Assembly: GCA_030737835.1 (NCBI GenBank)
Contig: JAUJYN010000024.1
Span: 991,534 to 1,055,533, forward strand
Origin: Acorus gramineus
Taxonomy: Eukaryota > Streptophyta > Magnoliopsida > Acorales > Acoraceae
Direction: 5' to 3'
DNA: 64,000 nt
The notes beneath the pieces are model-generated. The model worked only from the letters and a program-made list of their open reading frames with translations. It searched no databases and was not told where the DNA came from. Both the position numbers and the translations under genes were made by a program. Of this stretch, positions 11,616-24,223 are shown piece after piece (position 1 is the stretch's first letter; each line of letters starts with the position of its first letter).

Positions 11616-13274
11616 TGTAGATACCCCAATTTTGACCGTCTAAAGAAAAGAAATCTACTTCAAGAAGTATTAGAAAATGATCACATTTGGAAATCCAATA
11701 GCAAACACTTTACAAAGGAACAGAAGGAGAAACGTTGGCCCCAAACACTTAGAAAATTTAATGGCTAGAAATAGGTCGGCTACCCCAAAGTAGCCGCCCC
11801 TCCTCCGATGGCTAAATACAACTAGCTGCCCCTTAAACCGCCTCCGACCGCTTCCCAGAGATAGGACATAAAGCAGCATTCCATGCCGATGATTGTGACG
11901 GTTTGTTCCGATTAGCCGTCCCTTCTCTAACGGTTCAACCTTAGTAACCGCCTTAAGTCACCGCTTGTTAGAGATTGGACGTTTGGCATGTCATCATACC
12001 GCCGGCATCTCTTAACTAGCCGCCCCTCCCTAGGTGGCTAATTACAACCAGCCGGCCCTGCTTGGGCGGCTGCATTAGGATAGCCGGCCCTCACCTGGAC
12101 ACATCCAGGAAGCACAAAGCAGCTTTACTTAGGTGTGAAGTTACTTAGCCTCACAATCTTGTCCAACCCATGCTATTACCCAACGGACCATTGAGTGGGT
12201 CTTTTTACAATCATGGTTACTTAGCCTCACCCTCTTATCCAACCCTTGCAATTGTCCAAGGGGTAATCCTATGATCCTTTTCTACTATAAAAGGAGGGGT
12301 AGGGGTGAGAACCAAAGGGTGGGAATTTTCATTTTTCAAAGTGGTGGACAATTTCATTTGAAAATTGTGTTGGAAAGAAAGAGAGAGGGAGAGAGCCTTA
12401 GTTGAGAGAGAAGGAAAGCCATTTTCCACCAAATTCCACTCTCCATAAACCCCCCTCTAACCATTGTCCTAAACCTCTCTTAGCCCTAGCCAAACAAATC
12501 TAAATTCCTATCTAAGTGCTGCCCAAATCTAGAAGAAGAAACCACCAACACCACTTTCAATTCTCACTACCACCACCCTAGCCAAAGCCAAAACACTTCC
12601 CTACTTAGGTTCTGCCCAAATCCAGAAAACCAAGAACCAGTACCAGGCGGCTAGTCCAAACCAGCCATTGGTCCCAAACAGCTAGGTTCAAGTAACCAGC
12701 GGTTTATTGTTATTCCTATATAATTATAATTACTTGCTTTATTTATCTGCTTTACTCATATATCTGCTTTTCGACCAATACTCGACGTTTCAACTAGAGG
12801 CGGTTAGCACACCCCCTGGTTGAATTCTGTACGGTGGTCACTTTCTTCTTTTTACAACTTTTATTTAGTTCTGCTATATATCTATTTTTTGACCAATACT
12901 CGACGTTTCAACTAGAGGTGGCTAACACCCCTAGTTGAATTCTGTACGGTGGTCAGGTTTACATTCCATCCCACGTGTTAGCAGCCCCTTTCTCAAGTTC
13001 TTATCTAGCAGAAAAGGATTCCATATTTTTCACCTCTATGTGCGGCAGGCCCGTAGCTCAGAGAGAAGAACCCACACAATTTTCCCCCGAGGCGATCAAC
13101 AGCAACACCAACTTTTCCTGCTTTTTGAGAAAGCAGGTGCCGATCACAACAAAACCCCGTCTTTCTGAGAAGCTGTCTGGCGGCTCAGAAATGACTCTCT
13201 GAGTGGTGATCTGATTAGTTGTGAGACGGACCAGAACCAAGTTCGTAGAACCCCCCAAGTTTTACATACCGACA
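11616..13274 (+). repeat. 3' LTR of NA-1
   Basis: Uninterrupted 1659-bp copy starting TGTAGATACCCC and ending ACCGACA. It has the same TATA box, GCCGCC/GGCGGC inverted repeats and ~115-bp duplication as the 5' LTR. It provides the empty site for solo LTR A1: ...GGCAG followed by GCCCGTAGC at 13046-13058. The right target duplication acgtc follows at 13275. Confidence 0.9.
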
Positions 13275-13324
13275 ACGTCGAGAGCTGAGAGGCAAGTGCA
13301 TGCCACCCCAACAACCACCTAGGC
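13275..13324 (+). pseudogene. TAT-1 gag sliver between two insertions
   Basis: About 50 bases of host gag lie between the NA-1 target duplication (acgtc) and the target copy of the next solo LTR (taggc, 13320-13324). Joined by position with 795-1257 and 16336 onward, it shows both elements inserted into one continuous gag. Confidence 0.75.
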
Positions 13325-16300
13325 TGTTATGCCTGTGTCATTTGGAGCCTTTTTTTTTTTTCGATCAGAGTCGCTAAAATTTTAGCTTTTAGCCACCTGC
13401 GGGAGTTAGAGTACTCTGATTGAAAATCTAACTACATATTATGGGTCCTCGTACCGTTTTGTACTACCCATAAAAATTTTATCAAATTCCGGTAACGTTT
13501 TAAAAAATATGCAGTTCCGAATCGCATCCGGGTTTGGCAGTTACTGGGTTCCGGTGGGGGAGATATTTTCGAGTGTGTGGTGCTTCTCCACCCGCTTCCC
13601 AATAAAGAAAAAATGAGTGGTTGAGTGAGGGTGAGCCTAACCCTAACCTCACCACCCCCTTATGGTCACCCCTAGATACTATTTAAGCATGAAAATGACC
13701 TTTTTGCCCTCCCCCTCTCCCATTTCGTGGATCACTCTTTCTCTCCCTCTCTTGGTCTCTTTTTCCTCTCTTTGTGTGTGGAGAAGGAGGAGGAAGAAGC
13801 AAAAGAAGGAGAAGGTGAAGAAGGAAGCACAAGAAGCCAAAGAAGGCTGAGGAGAGGCTGTGGAGGTGGTGGTGGTTGAGGTGGTCGCGGGTGCATCGAG
13901 AGCCCCCGAACCTCCCCCCTTCATTCCCCCTCCCTTGCTCTCGTCGGATGGGATGCGCGAGGTCCCGGGTTGCGGTGAGTGGTTTGATCCAACCCTTCAG
14001 GATGCGCTCGATGCACATAGTCGTGCATCGCGCATTCATGGGGCTTCTTTTCACCCTAAATATGTTAGATATTTGCATGCTAGGCTTGTATAGCTCGTAT
14101 ATTGCGTAGAACCCCCTTTTCTACCATATACTTGCCTATGTATATTCATGTGTGAATTATTATTATGTATGCATGCGCCCTTCATGTATGGGCATGTGTG
14201 ATGTGTATTTTCATGAATGTATAGAATAAGCATGCCTTAGGTAGTCCCTATGAGTAATACTACCATATTAATTGGAATATCCAGCATGATTAAGTCTGGG
14301 TTAATAACAAGCACATGCCTAATATTCCCTTGCGATAAGACTCGAGGGCGTGGTGTAGTTGTTGCGCCCATGCTAATGGGGCAAAGCTATGACCAACTTC
14401 AAGAGATGATGAGCTCTCTCTCGCCCTCTCCCTCTGTGCGAACTAAGTAAGTAGATGCGATTTCCTACTCGACTCAGGTTCGTTTGGAATATTGACATGC
14501 ACATGTTAGTGCGCGAGATCGCGCTTGACCCTTCCCTTTTAAGTTGGTTATATCCAACGCATGCTTAAGTTATACCTTGTATGCTTATATGATTAATGGC
14601 CTTGTATGCATGTTTAAGTGGGCCATACCTTGTATGCATGTTGTATGATTTGTTTTTATGATGTAAATCCATGTTAGGGGATACCCTTATAGTCAATTAT
14701 TAGATGATCGTGCATATGGTTCATGCACATAGCTATGATATGATTCTCCTGTTATATATATGCACATGTTAAAACTAATTAGGCCTATCTGAAATAGGCG
14801 TGGGTACGATCCGCTGTCGGAATGTACCTCATTAGTTAGTGCGCGAGCGATGTAATCGCCCCTGCATCCGTGTGATGCACTTGAATGGAATTCAGGAGAA
14901 TTCATTTGTGGTATCGGTTTTGTTAAACCGGTGGCTATGGCATTAAGTTAGGCCTACCCGTGCTAGGCGCGTATATGAACCGCCTGTTGGGTTATATGCC
15001 TTGGGCTTATTTCTGTGTGAGAGCAGAGGTAACCCCTCGCGTCTGAGCGACGCACCCGTGTGGGAGTCCAAGAGTATTCGTTATCATCGATATGTGATTA
15101 TCGAGCGTAGTTGACTTTTCCATAGGGTTCGCTTTGCGAACGTGGGGTGCTTCCTCCCGACATCGTCGTGCGTCGAACACCCCAGCGTCCAAGCTGTCCT
15201 GTTTGGGTGCAACCACTTGTAGGTGCTCATGATGCGTATCGCGGTACGCATCTGGCTGATGTACCGATCGTGGAAGGCCGACAGGTAGAGGCTACGCGGG
15301 AGAGGGCTACCAGATGATTTTGCGAGCGTGGAATCGTTCTCCCCTTCTTCGGATCCGCGTTGAAGCTACCCGACGTTAAAGCTGTCCTGATAGAGGGCTC
15401 CCACCTGTAGGTACTACCGATGCGTTCGGCAGATGTACTGATCATGGGAGTATACCAGGTAGAGGCTACTCGGGAGAGGGCTACCGGATGACGAAGGGTG
15501 TAGAACAAAAGGGTTTCTTCCAACAGTCCTGTGTCACCCTTAGGTGTGAGGGTGAGGATGAAGTGAAGTCACGTCGCCGCGTGACCCATTCATTTTTGTC
15601 TGTTCCCATAGTTGTTGGGTCCGGTTGCGTACCGATGTTCAAAGACATCGTTGGGCAGTTATCTCGATGTAGATGATCTAGTAGTGTTGTGTAGACCAGT
15701 AATTCCGTGTCTCTTTGACCAATGGTATGGTCTCTCCCCAAGAGTCCCAAGAGTCTCCCTCCGGGAGTGAGGGTGAGGGTGAGGTTGGTTGCGCCGCCGC
15801 GTGACCTTGTTATCCATTGGGTTTCCACCCATGTTTTCCTTGAAAGGAAATTGCCTTAACATTGAACTGTTGTAATGGTGATTGGTTTCCAGCCACTCAT
15901 TGAGCTTGTCGCTCACCCCTCACATACTGTTTCTTTTTCAGGGGCAGTGTTGGGCTTTGAGCTGGAGCTTTCTGGTGGCGTGGTCTTATGTGCATGGAAC
16001 GTTCTGTCCGGCGGGTGGCGAGTGCGAGGCTGTCAGCAGTCCTAGAGTCATTTTATGTATTGTAAATCGTGCATGTGGCATAGGTTGTATTTTATTTGGA
16101 CTAGACTTGGCTCTCACAGGACATTGATTGTGTATTCGAGTCTGTAATGATATTTTTGGTTTACAGACTTATTGATATTTTTATGCTTCCGCTTTTCAGT
16201 TGAGTTATCAGTTATCATTGCTTTGCCAGCTTGTGTGTTATTTATTGGAGTCATTGTTGACCTCTTGTACTTGATAGCTGATACTTCATATATTGCCACG

Positions 16301-16330
16301 TCTCGGGGACGGCCGCCCTGGGGCGTGACA
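13325..16330 (-). mobile_element. Solo LTR B1a (long-LTR family B)
   Basis: On the + strand it starts TGTTATGCCTGTGTCATTTG and ends GGGGCGTGACA, with a perfect 5-bp duplication taggc (13320-13324 and 16331-16335). It is a solo LTR in TAT-1 gag. The front shares a module with family A (TCGATCAGAGTCGCTAAAAT); the back is B-specific, with acceptor-like CAG before GGGCAGTG (15942). It lacks the G-rich tract and the first acceptor of other copies, so GTGAGT (13975) follows a shortened segment. The strand follows the Tekay/Del-like reading. A dense array of promoter-less ~200-bp GGATCCGYGTTGAAGC blocks occupies 15100-15500. Confidence 0.88.
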
Positions 16331-17205
16331 TAGGCGAGGACGATTCCGTAGCCCTAGCCGTTACTCGGCATCGTCAGACGACGACTATGAACGCGAACGA
16401 CCTGGTCAAACAATGCGAACGTACAAGAGCGAGATGACAAACACCCGCAATCGCGACTTCATCGCCGGAGTTTTGATGGGATTTGAATCCCCGTTTGTTA
16501 AAAGCATCTTGCAAAGTACTCCACCCAAGAAGTTTGTCCAACCCAAGTTTCAACTATGCAACGGAACTACTAACCCGTTTGATCATGTGCTGAGTTTCCG
16601 GCATGCAATGGCCTTGTATGAATAATACGACGAGCTCATGTGTAGGATGTTCCCTTCCAATCTGGAGGGGGCAGCCATTAGCTGGTTCCACCAGCTTCAC
16701 GGCGGGTCAATTCGATGTTTTGAGGAACTCGGAACTCTGTTCGCCAAACATTTCATATGTAGTCGGAAATAGAAAAAGGATTTGGGCGACCTCATGAAGG
16801 TACATATGCAGCCCGGAGAATCAATTTGGTGCTATGTTGACCGCTTCCGCCTCCTCATGTTCGAAGTCGACAAATGTGATCCCAATGCTGTCGTCATGGC
16901 ATTCCAGAATGGGTTGCCCCCAAAGCACGAGCTGAGGAACTCCCTAGTGAAGAAGGTTCCAGAGTCACTGAACGAGCTGATGTGCCGTGCGAAGGTGGAG
17001 GATGAGGCTACTTTATTACGACCACAAGCAGTGGCGGCGGTCTCCAAAAATCCACCAACAAAGGAAGATAAAGGACGTAAACCACAAGGTGACACGAAAG
17101 GTAACCCAATGACCAATGAGGTCAGGGAGCGCTAGTACACCAAATTCACTATGCCGCTCGTTCAAATCCTGGAAAAGATAAAGGACGCACCCTTCTTTCA
17201 ATAGC
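16331..17205 (+). pseudogene. TAT-1 gag, central and C-terminal part
   Basis: After the solo LTR the Tat gag core is readable in one frame: SPFVKSILQSTPPKKFVQP, FQLCNGTTNPFDHVLSFRHA, MFPSNLEGAAISWFHQLHGG and NGLPPKHELRNSLVKKVP. In-frame stops interrupt it near 16623, 16770 and 17133. This is the retrotransposon gag domain that builds particles and binds RNA. The next piece (17213 on) changes frame. No intact gag can be made. Confidence 0.85.
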
Positions 17206-17212
17206 GGCCCCT

Positions 17213-18196
17213 ATGAAAAGTGATCCGGCCACCAAGGACAAGGGCCTCAAGTGTGATTATCAGAGGGATTATGGACATCAGACGGAGAAATGCCAAACAT
17301 TAATAGGATTCTTGAAGGCGCTGGTCCGCAAAGGGAAACTCCAGGAGTTTATAGACAATGAAGAGGGAAAATGGCCCAAGAAGCATGTAATTGCCGTAGC
17401 TCCATCACATGCGACAGAAGTTATTGACATGATCTGTGGAGGGCTACCTACTCTGAAGGATCCCAAATTGGTCAAGCTGGTTGAGAAGAGGAGCTGGGGC
17501 CATAGCGAAGTTTTTCAAGTCAACCAAACAGCCCGGCTAATTACTAAAAAGACGAAGGTGGAAGATCCAGGGCTCATAACCTTTTTCGATGATGATCTGG
17601 CTGATGTCTCCATACCGCATAGTGATGCTCTCGTTATCACTCTGCGTATAGCAAATTATGACGTCAAAAGGATACTGATTGATAAGGGGAGTTCGGCCAA
17701 TATTTTGTTTAGGCTACCCTATCTCAAAATGAGTATGAAACACTCTAGTCTTGAGCCGATGCAGGATCCGCTGATCGCTTTCAACGGAAGCCAAGCCGTC
17801 CCGGTAGGATGAATAAGCCTACCTGTACGGGCGGGTGAAGAAACGGTTATGACAGTGTTCACTGTCATGGACTTCCCTTCCCCCTACAACGCCATCATGG
17901 GCCATACCTGGCTAGGGGCAATGAGGGCCATACCCTCAACTTACCACCAGAAATTGCATATCCCGACCTTCCGTGGAATTATGGAGATACGAGGCGACCA
18001 ATCGGTTGCAAAGGGGTGTTATGCCATCGCCACTTCCGGTAAAGCTCTAGCTGAAGAGCAACCCGGAGGTGTAGATGACATACACCTGAAAAGATAGCAA
18101 TTACTGGCGGATCGGGTCAAGGCCGATGAGGCCCGGCCCGATCCTACCGAGAGGGTGGTGGAAGACCTGGAGAAAAAAATGAAAGGGAAAGTCTGA
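17213..18196 (+). pseudogene. TAT-1 gag zinc-knuckle-like end and aspartic protease
   Basis: CDYQRDYGHQTEKC (about 17249-17293) is the Cys/His knuckle-like motif of Tat gag. The protease follows, with the catalytic motif ILIDKGSSANILF (about 17673-17711, Asp and Gly kept) and the flap/end segment PSPYNAIMGHTWLGAMRAIPS. A TGA at 17810-17812 splits the protease. The enzyme would cut the polyprotein. A highly charged linker leads to RT, with stops at 18095 and 18194. Confidence 0.82.
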
Positions 18197-18222
18197 TAGA
18201 TCTACTCCACAAGCACGTTGAT

Positions 18223-19170
18223 GTGTTCGCATGGAAGCTGTCTGATATGCCAGGCATCAATCCAAATGTGGTCTGTCACTGGTTGTGCATTTCTCCCTTA
18301 GTACGATTTGTCAAACAGTGGCAAAGGCGAGTAGCCCCAGTCCACGTTGAGGCAATTAAGGAAGAGGTTGAGAAGCTCTTGGCTGTAGGGTTCATCCGAG
18401 AAGTGTGATACCCTGACTGGAGAGCCAATACTGTGGTGGTGCCTAAAAAGAATAATCAATGGCGAGTTTGCGTTGATTTCACTGATTTGAACAGTGCCTG
18501 CCCAAAGGATAGCTTCCCCCTTCCCAAAATTGACCAGCTGGTAGACGCCTCCTTGGGCAATGAGCTGATGAGCTTTATGGACGCATACTCCGGGTATCAT
18601 CAAATTCCAATGTACGAGCATGATATTGAAAAAAAGGCGTTTATCACCCCAATAGGCACCTGTTGCTGTACAGTCATGCCCTTTGGGATGAAGAATGCGG
18701 GTGCAACATATCATCGGCTGATCATGAAGATGTTCAAACAGCAGATCGGGACGACTGTCAAGTCCATATAGACGACATGCTGGTAAAGAGTGAGAAACAA
18801 GTCGATCATTTGGAACACCTTAAAAAGGCCTTCGAGGTGCACCGGAGTTATCAGATGAAATTGAATGCATCTAAGTGCTCCTTTGGGGTTGTGTCTGGTA
18901 AGTTCCTTGGTTTTCTAACCACACACCGGGGAATAGAAGCCAACCCCGACCAAATCAAAGCCGTATTGGAAATGGACCCACCGAAGAACCGAAAGGAATC
19001 TCAGAAGCTGATCGAGAGGCTGGCAGCCCTGAACCGATTTATCTCAAAGGCTACCAAGAGAAACCTACCTTTCTTTAAGTTGCTTAGAAAGGCTGAAAAT
19101 TCGACTGGACCCTTGAGTGTCAGTTGGCCTTTGACGAGCTCAAAAGGTATCTTGCGTCACCATAATTGCT
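18223..19170 (+). pseudogene. TAT-1 reverse transcriptase
   Basis: RT motifs appear in order: VVVPKKNNQWRVCVDF, LNSACPKDSFPLPKIDQLVD, FMDAYSGYHQIPM, FITPIGTCCCTVMPFGMKNA and GATYHRLIMKMF. The frame then shifts, and the active-site box reads HIDD (18765-18776) where Ty3/gypsy elements have YIDD. KLNASKCSFGV and KFLGFLTTHRGIEANPDQI follow. A TGA at 18406 and the frameshift near 18740-18765 disable it. The sequence is typical of the Tat clade. Confidence 0.9.
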
Positions 19171-19963
19171 AATGAAACCAGTCACGGGTGAGCCGTTATA
19201 CCTTTATATTGCAGCTTCCGACCACGTAGTCAGCTTGGCCATTATAAAAAAGCATGAGGGGGTGCAACAGCCGGTTTACTACGTCAGCAAATCTTTGTGC
19301 GGACTAGAATCCAGATACCTGTACCTCAAAAAAATTGCTTATGCCCTTCTCATATCTTCACGGAAGCTCAGACATTGCTTTATCGCCCATTCAATTAACG
19401 TGGTGACTGACTATCCCCTCAAGCTCATCCTCAGGAAGTCCAACATCACGGGGTGGATGTTAAAATGGGCAATTGAGTTGTCCCCTTTTGATCTCCGGTA
19501 CATTCTGAGAAGTGCCATAAAAGCACAAGTGGTAGCCGACGTATTGGTAGACCTGACCCCGCCGTCCTCGGAAGTTTTTCTAGTGAACGGCCAAGAAGCA
19601 GTGGCCGGCCCCACATGGACGTTAAACGTTGATGGAGCCTCTAATAGCAAGGGTGCAGGGGCTGGCTTGGTCTTACAAAATAGCGATGGACTTCTGTTTG
19701 AATACGCTATAGAGCTGGGCTTCCGAGCCTCCAACAATGAGGCAGAATATAAAGCACTTATTGCCGGACTGGAGCTAGCGATCCACCTCAGTGTGAGAAT
19801 TGTCGACGTCTACAGTGATTCAAAACTAGTGGTATTTCAAAGCACCGGGGAGTATGAAACCCGAGATGAGCAGATGGTGGCATACCAAGAGAGGGTGCAG
19901 TACCTACTCTCCCAATTCAAGTTGGCCACCATCCACCAGATAGAAAGGGAGCTGAACACTTAG
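19166..19963 (+). pseudogene. TAT-1 RNase H plus second, archaeal-type RNase H
   Basis: The first ~120 residues are a Ty3/gypsy RNase H/thumb region (LYLYIAASDHVVSLAI, PVYYVSKSLCGLESRY, VVTDYPLKLIL). The second domain has the catalytic series NVDGASNSKGAGAGLVL (19627 on), NNEAEYKALIAGLELA and VYSDSKLVV. This pattern is the additional RNase H known from Tat elements. It is one of the longest intact frames left in TAT-1. It ends at a TAG after ELNT, where the next residues should continue toward integrase. Confidence 0.9.
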
Positions 19964-19967
19964 CTCA

Positions 19968-20930
19968 TTGATTGGTGGAAAGCCGACCAGAAGCATACGA
20001 ATCGACTACCTGGAGATTCCAAGCATTGAAAAGGTTGGCGAAGTTGCAATGATTGCTTGCGCCGAAGACTCCCCCAACTGGATGACGGACATTAAACGGC
20101 ACCTCACAAAAGGTTTTCTGCCAGAAAACAAATTCAAAGATAGGAAGCTCAAGCAAAGGGCAGCTAGATTCTGGATGTCATCAATGGGAATCCTATACAA
20201 AAAAAAGTTTTCAAGGACCCTATCTCAGATGCATCGGACCACGAGAGGCACAACGTGTATTAAATACACTCCACTCGGGCTTATGCCAGGGACATATCGG
20301 CTCGAGATCACTAGCTCTTCGGGCAATATCAATTGGCTATTTTTGTCCAAAGATGAAAAGAGATTCCGCAGATCTCGTCCGAAAATGCAAGAAATATCAA
20401 ATGTTTGGTTCACTCATTCACCAACCAGCCGGAGACCTCGTTCCGCTCAAGAGTCCATGGCCTTTTGCCCAATGGGGATTGGACATCATCGGGCCTATTC
20501 CTATGGCACCTCGGCAGAAGCGTTTTCTCTTGATCACCACTGACCACTTCACAAAATGAATCGAAGCAGTACCATTGGCAAGGATCAGAGATGTTGAGGT
20601 CCAGGCCTTCTTATGGAGGGACATAGTGTGCCGATTTGGAGTTCCTCACTCCATAATTTTCAACAACGGAAAGTAATTTGACAACTCCCTGATAAAGGAA
20701 TTCTGCGAGGAGTTGAGAATATAGCATCACTTTTCCACCCCGCGATATACACAAATCAATGGGCAGACTGAAATCACAATTCGAACCATCATGAACAGTT
20801 TAAAGAAAAGGCTTGACAGTGCCAAGGGGAAGTGGGTCAAGGAACTCCCTTCAGTTCTCTGGTCTTATAGGACCACCTCAAGAAGGCCTACGGGAGAGAA
20901 TCCCTTTTCACTAGCATTCAGAATCGAGGC
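19968..20930 (+). pseudogene. TAT-1 integrase, N-terminal and core part
   Basis: The N-terminal zinc-binding part is scattered over frames (about 20160-20350); KCKKYQMFGSLIHQPAG belongs to it. The core then reads PWPFAQWGLDIIGPIPMAP (first catalytic Asp), DHFTK-stop-IEAV, GVPHSIIFNNGK and NGQTEITIRTIMNSLKKRL (catalytic Glu). The second catalytic Asp is Asn (20662-20664). Stops at 20557, 20674 and 20722 fit changed Trp and Gln codons. The core is cut at 20930 by solo LTR A2, with the frame resuming at 24224. Confidence 0.87.
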
Positions 20931-23900
20931 TGTTATATTTGTGTCACTTTTAGCCTGCTGGTAACCATTAGAGCGTCCTGGCAGTTTTAAAAAATTTTAG
21001 GGTTTTTGGTCGGAACCGCATAATTTCAGACTGTTAGCTATCGTCTGAGCTGGAGGACTCCGATTGGAAATCTGACTGCATATTTGGTGTCCTGGCGCCA
21101 TTTTAGACCTCTCATGAAAATTTCATCGAATTCTGGCATCGTTTGCAAAAATTTCCCAGTTCCGGGGCGTATCCGGGTTTTTAAGTCGCGCTCTACTTAA
21201 AAGGCAATTTAAAATCGAGTAGCACTATTCATCATCTTCCCGACTTGATCCCTCTCTCTCCTCTCCTCCGTTTTTCTTCCGTTTGAGCCCCCTCCACCCC
21301 TCAAAATCGAAAACCCAAAGCACGGGAAGTGTAGATCGGGTCCCGATCTACGCTCCGGTGTCTTCAAATCCGATTTCCGACGATCCTAGCCTCCCCGACC
21401 TCCCCTCTCTCTCCTCTGTTTCGAGCCAAATCGAGGGCCGTGATAGATCGGGGCGTGAGAAGGCTTTTGGGAAGGGTTTCGGCGCGTGGAGATCCACCGG
21501 ACGCCTCTTCCTCCCCTCGGTAAGCCTCCTTTCCCTCTTTTTTCTTGTCTAGATGAATGCTAGGGGAGGGTTTTGTGTTTGGGGAGTGGTTGGTGGCAGT
21601 GGGGGTCGTTGGAGGGTGGTCGGAGGTGGTTGGAGGTGGTCGGTGGTCAAGGGAGGGGTGGTGGTGGCGCACGGGCAGTGGCAGGTCGTCCGGGCCAAAC
21701 AGCAGCAGCAGCAGCAGCCCAGGCGGCGCGCAGGTCGGGTGCGCGCGGGCAGGCGCGCGTGCGTGCGCGGGCGTGCGTACGCGTGGCGTGCGCGCGAGGG
21801 CCTGGTGCAGGGTGCTGGTCGTGCTGGGCGAGCGGGACGGGCTGGCAGTGCAGGCGTGCTCGGGCTGGGGGCCTCAGGCAGCACCGGCAGCGTGCGCAGG
21901 GGGCTGGCTGGGCGTGCGCGCGGGCGGGCGCCGGGGGGGAGCTGGTCGTGCGGATGCCGTGTGCGTGGAGGCTGGAGGTCGAGCAGGCGGTGTGCACGGG
22001 TGCGTGCGAGGTGCGCGCGAGGTGCGGCGAGGTGGCGGAGGTGCGTGCGAGGTGCGCGCGAGGTGCGGCAAGGTGGCGGAGGTGAGTGCGAGGTGCGCGC
22101 GAGGTGCGGCGAGGCGGCGGAGGTGCGCGCGGGGTGCGCGCGGGGCGAGGAGGCGTGCGCGAGGCGTGCGCGGGGCGCGGCAAGGCAGGGATGGTGTGCG
22201 CGGGGGCGAGGCGCCGCGCGCGGGGGGGTGCGGGGTGCTCGCGGGCCAGCGCACGGCGTGCGGGGCGCGTGCGGGCTGCCGCGGCTGGGCTCGGTGGACG
22301 CGCGGAGCCCCGGGCGGTGGGCGGAGTGCGCGGGCTGAGGCGCGGCGGCGCGTCCGGGCGGTCGGGTGGCCGTGCGGGTGGTGGCCGGCCGTGCGGGTGG
22401 TTGTCGGAGTGCTCGGGCTAGCGTGCGTGCGGGTCGTATGCACGTTTGCCCGAGTGTTGGGAGTTTAATTATGGGTTTATGTATTTTGTAGTATTTATGG
22501 ATTTTAACTCACCATATTGATTGTCTGTCTTGCAGATCTAGACGGACGGTCGCGCGACGACCCCAATTCGGGTGAGTGGGACAATCCAACCCAGTAGAGA
22601 GGTGTTATACGCACTTGGGCGTATACCGACCTCTCCTGGGGCACCGTGGATTATATTAACCTGTAATAATATGTATTGCATGTGAGCATGATGAAAATGT
22701 AGAATGCATGTTACCCTAGGCTTTTATGTTAGGGACTTGCACCCATAGGATAGGTGTAAGAGCCATGCAGCATGTCCCCTGGTTTTCATGTTAGGAAACC
22801 CCGGCCTATGCATGCATCCTACTAGTTTATTCATTAAATTAAATGCTGGTATCTGTTAGATCGCATGCCTTAGGATAATATTATAGGGAGGAGCCTTGCG
22901 AGGTCAACGCTGAGACCCGTGTTAGGGTACTCCGTGTTCCTTGTTTGGTTGTCGGGATGTCCTGTAGCGGGACCTCAGGCTGCCCTCCCAAGGCTCTAGT
23001 CCCAATAATATTATATGTAATGATTGTATGATTGGTATAATTATTAGTATAGTTGGTAGATATTATAGGGGAGGGGCCTTGCAAGGACAGCGGTGAGACC
23101 CGGGTTAGGGTACTCCGTGTTCCTTGTTTGGTTGTCGGGGTATCCTATAACGGGAACTCACGCCGCCCTTCCGAGTTTCTTTCCCCCAATGATATTCCAG
23201 CCTTACTGATTTTTGTACATGTTCCCACATCTTGATGATGCACCTGGTTGAATTCAGAGGAATTCATGACATTTGAGTTGTAATGATATGTAGTCGGCGG
23301 ATCCGAGTGGATCATATGCGTATGGGTGGGCTGTTCTGTCCCCCTCGTTGGATCCGGTAGAGGCTACCCCAGCGTTAGACAGGGCCTTCCTGACAGAGGG
23401 CTCCCATTAGTAGGCACCTCCTGATTTGGTGACGGACTGTGCTGAATGTGGGAGTAGACCAGGCGGCCTAAGGAGTGGAGGGAGAGCTATCAGTGGACCA
23501 AGGGTGACCAACAGCCTGGTCAGTCCCAAAATCCTATGTCACCCATTGATGAGTGAGGGTGAGGGTGTAGTGGGTTGGCGATGAGCGACCTACTGGATTT
23601 GTGAATAGATGATTATCAGTCCCAATAGCCTATGTCACCCATTGATGGGTGAGGGTGAGGGTGTGGTGGTTCGGCGAAGTACGAACCACTGGATTATGTT
23701 GTTATGTATTGATGGCTGGATAAAATAATGGAATATTGGTAAATATTGTCTGTGATGCGTGGGTTGTGCTGTTCACTGAGCGTGTGGCTCACCCCTCGCA
23801 CATGTTTTTCCCCAGTGGTCACAGAGCCTGAGCTAGAGCCGGAGCAGCGGTAGGAGCTTTCCGAGGGATTTCTTCAGTAGCGGAGTAGCGCCACGTTTCC

Positions 23901-24223
23901 GCGAGTGCCAGAGGTTATCAGCATCCCTTCTTGACAGTATGTATTGTATTTCCGTGCTGAGCACGTGTTGTATATATTCAGTTGTATTTGTGTATATTGG
24001 CTCTCACAGGACAGATGATTGAGTATCGAGTCTGTAGAATGTTTATTCACAGATTCAGTCTTTTGCTTCCGCATTTGGTGTATATATCATGTCAGTCCCT
24101 TTTGTTGCATGTGTGTCATTCTAGTTGTCTGTGTATGATATATATTATTGACCTCCTGTGTAGGCTTCTGATTTGATATATACATTTGCCGCGTCCCTGG
24201 GTTGGCCGCCCTGGGGCGTGACA
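20931..24223 (-). mobile_element. Solo LTR A2 (family A)
   Basis: + strand ends are TGTTATATTTGTGTCAC and GGGGCGTGACA. Target copies are gaggc (20926-20930) and aaggc (24224-24228), one mismatch. It is inserted in TAT-1 integrase after ...FRIEA. Landmarks: inverted repeat GTAGATCGGG/CCCGATCTAC (about 21330-21352), donor GTAAGC (21520), G-rich tract (21550-22440), 36-nt segment 22536-22571, two copies of the ATTATAGGGGAGGGGCCTTG block (22880 and 23063), two ~80-bp repeats, acceptor before 23817. No internal region was found. The strand is by the Tekay/Del-like reading. Confidence 0.87.
21550..22440. repeat. G-rich low-complexity tract in A2
   Basis: About 890 bp of GGTGCGCGCGAGGTGCGGC-type repeats with a CAGCAGCAG run near 21700. 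It is the longest of the tracts. Short internal tandem units of ~40-60 bp (GCGAGGTGCGCGCGAGGTG) are visible at 22000-22170, which suggests growth by slippage. Confidence 0.75.

Larger units (their letters stand above)
1258..13274 (+). mobile_element. NA-1: non-autonomous Tat/Ogre-like LTR retrotransposon
   Basis: It has two LTRs that begin TGTAGATACCCC and end ACCGACA, at 1258-6077 (interrupted) and 11616-13274. A 5-bp target duplication with one mismatch lies in TAT-1 gag. The internal part has a primer-binding site, a long gag, an integrase C-terminal tail and a polypurine tract, but no protease, RT, RNase H or integrase core, so it must have moved with enzymes from another element. The LTR copies differ by roughly 6% by eye, so it is younger than TAT-1, as the nesting requires. 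NA-2 is a sister element with the same pol deletion. The Tat/Ogre assignment rests on the gag and integrase-tail motifs. Confidence 0.85.

Noticed and set aside
16414..16625. Host gene with upstream promoter in the B1a back half
   Set aside because: The frame is TAT-1 gag; the upstream sequence is the solo LTR, and the join is marked by the taggc target copy.
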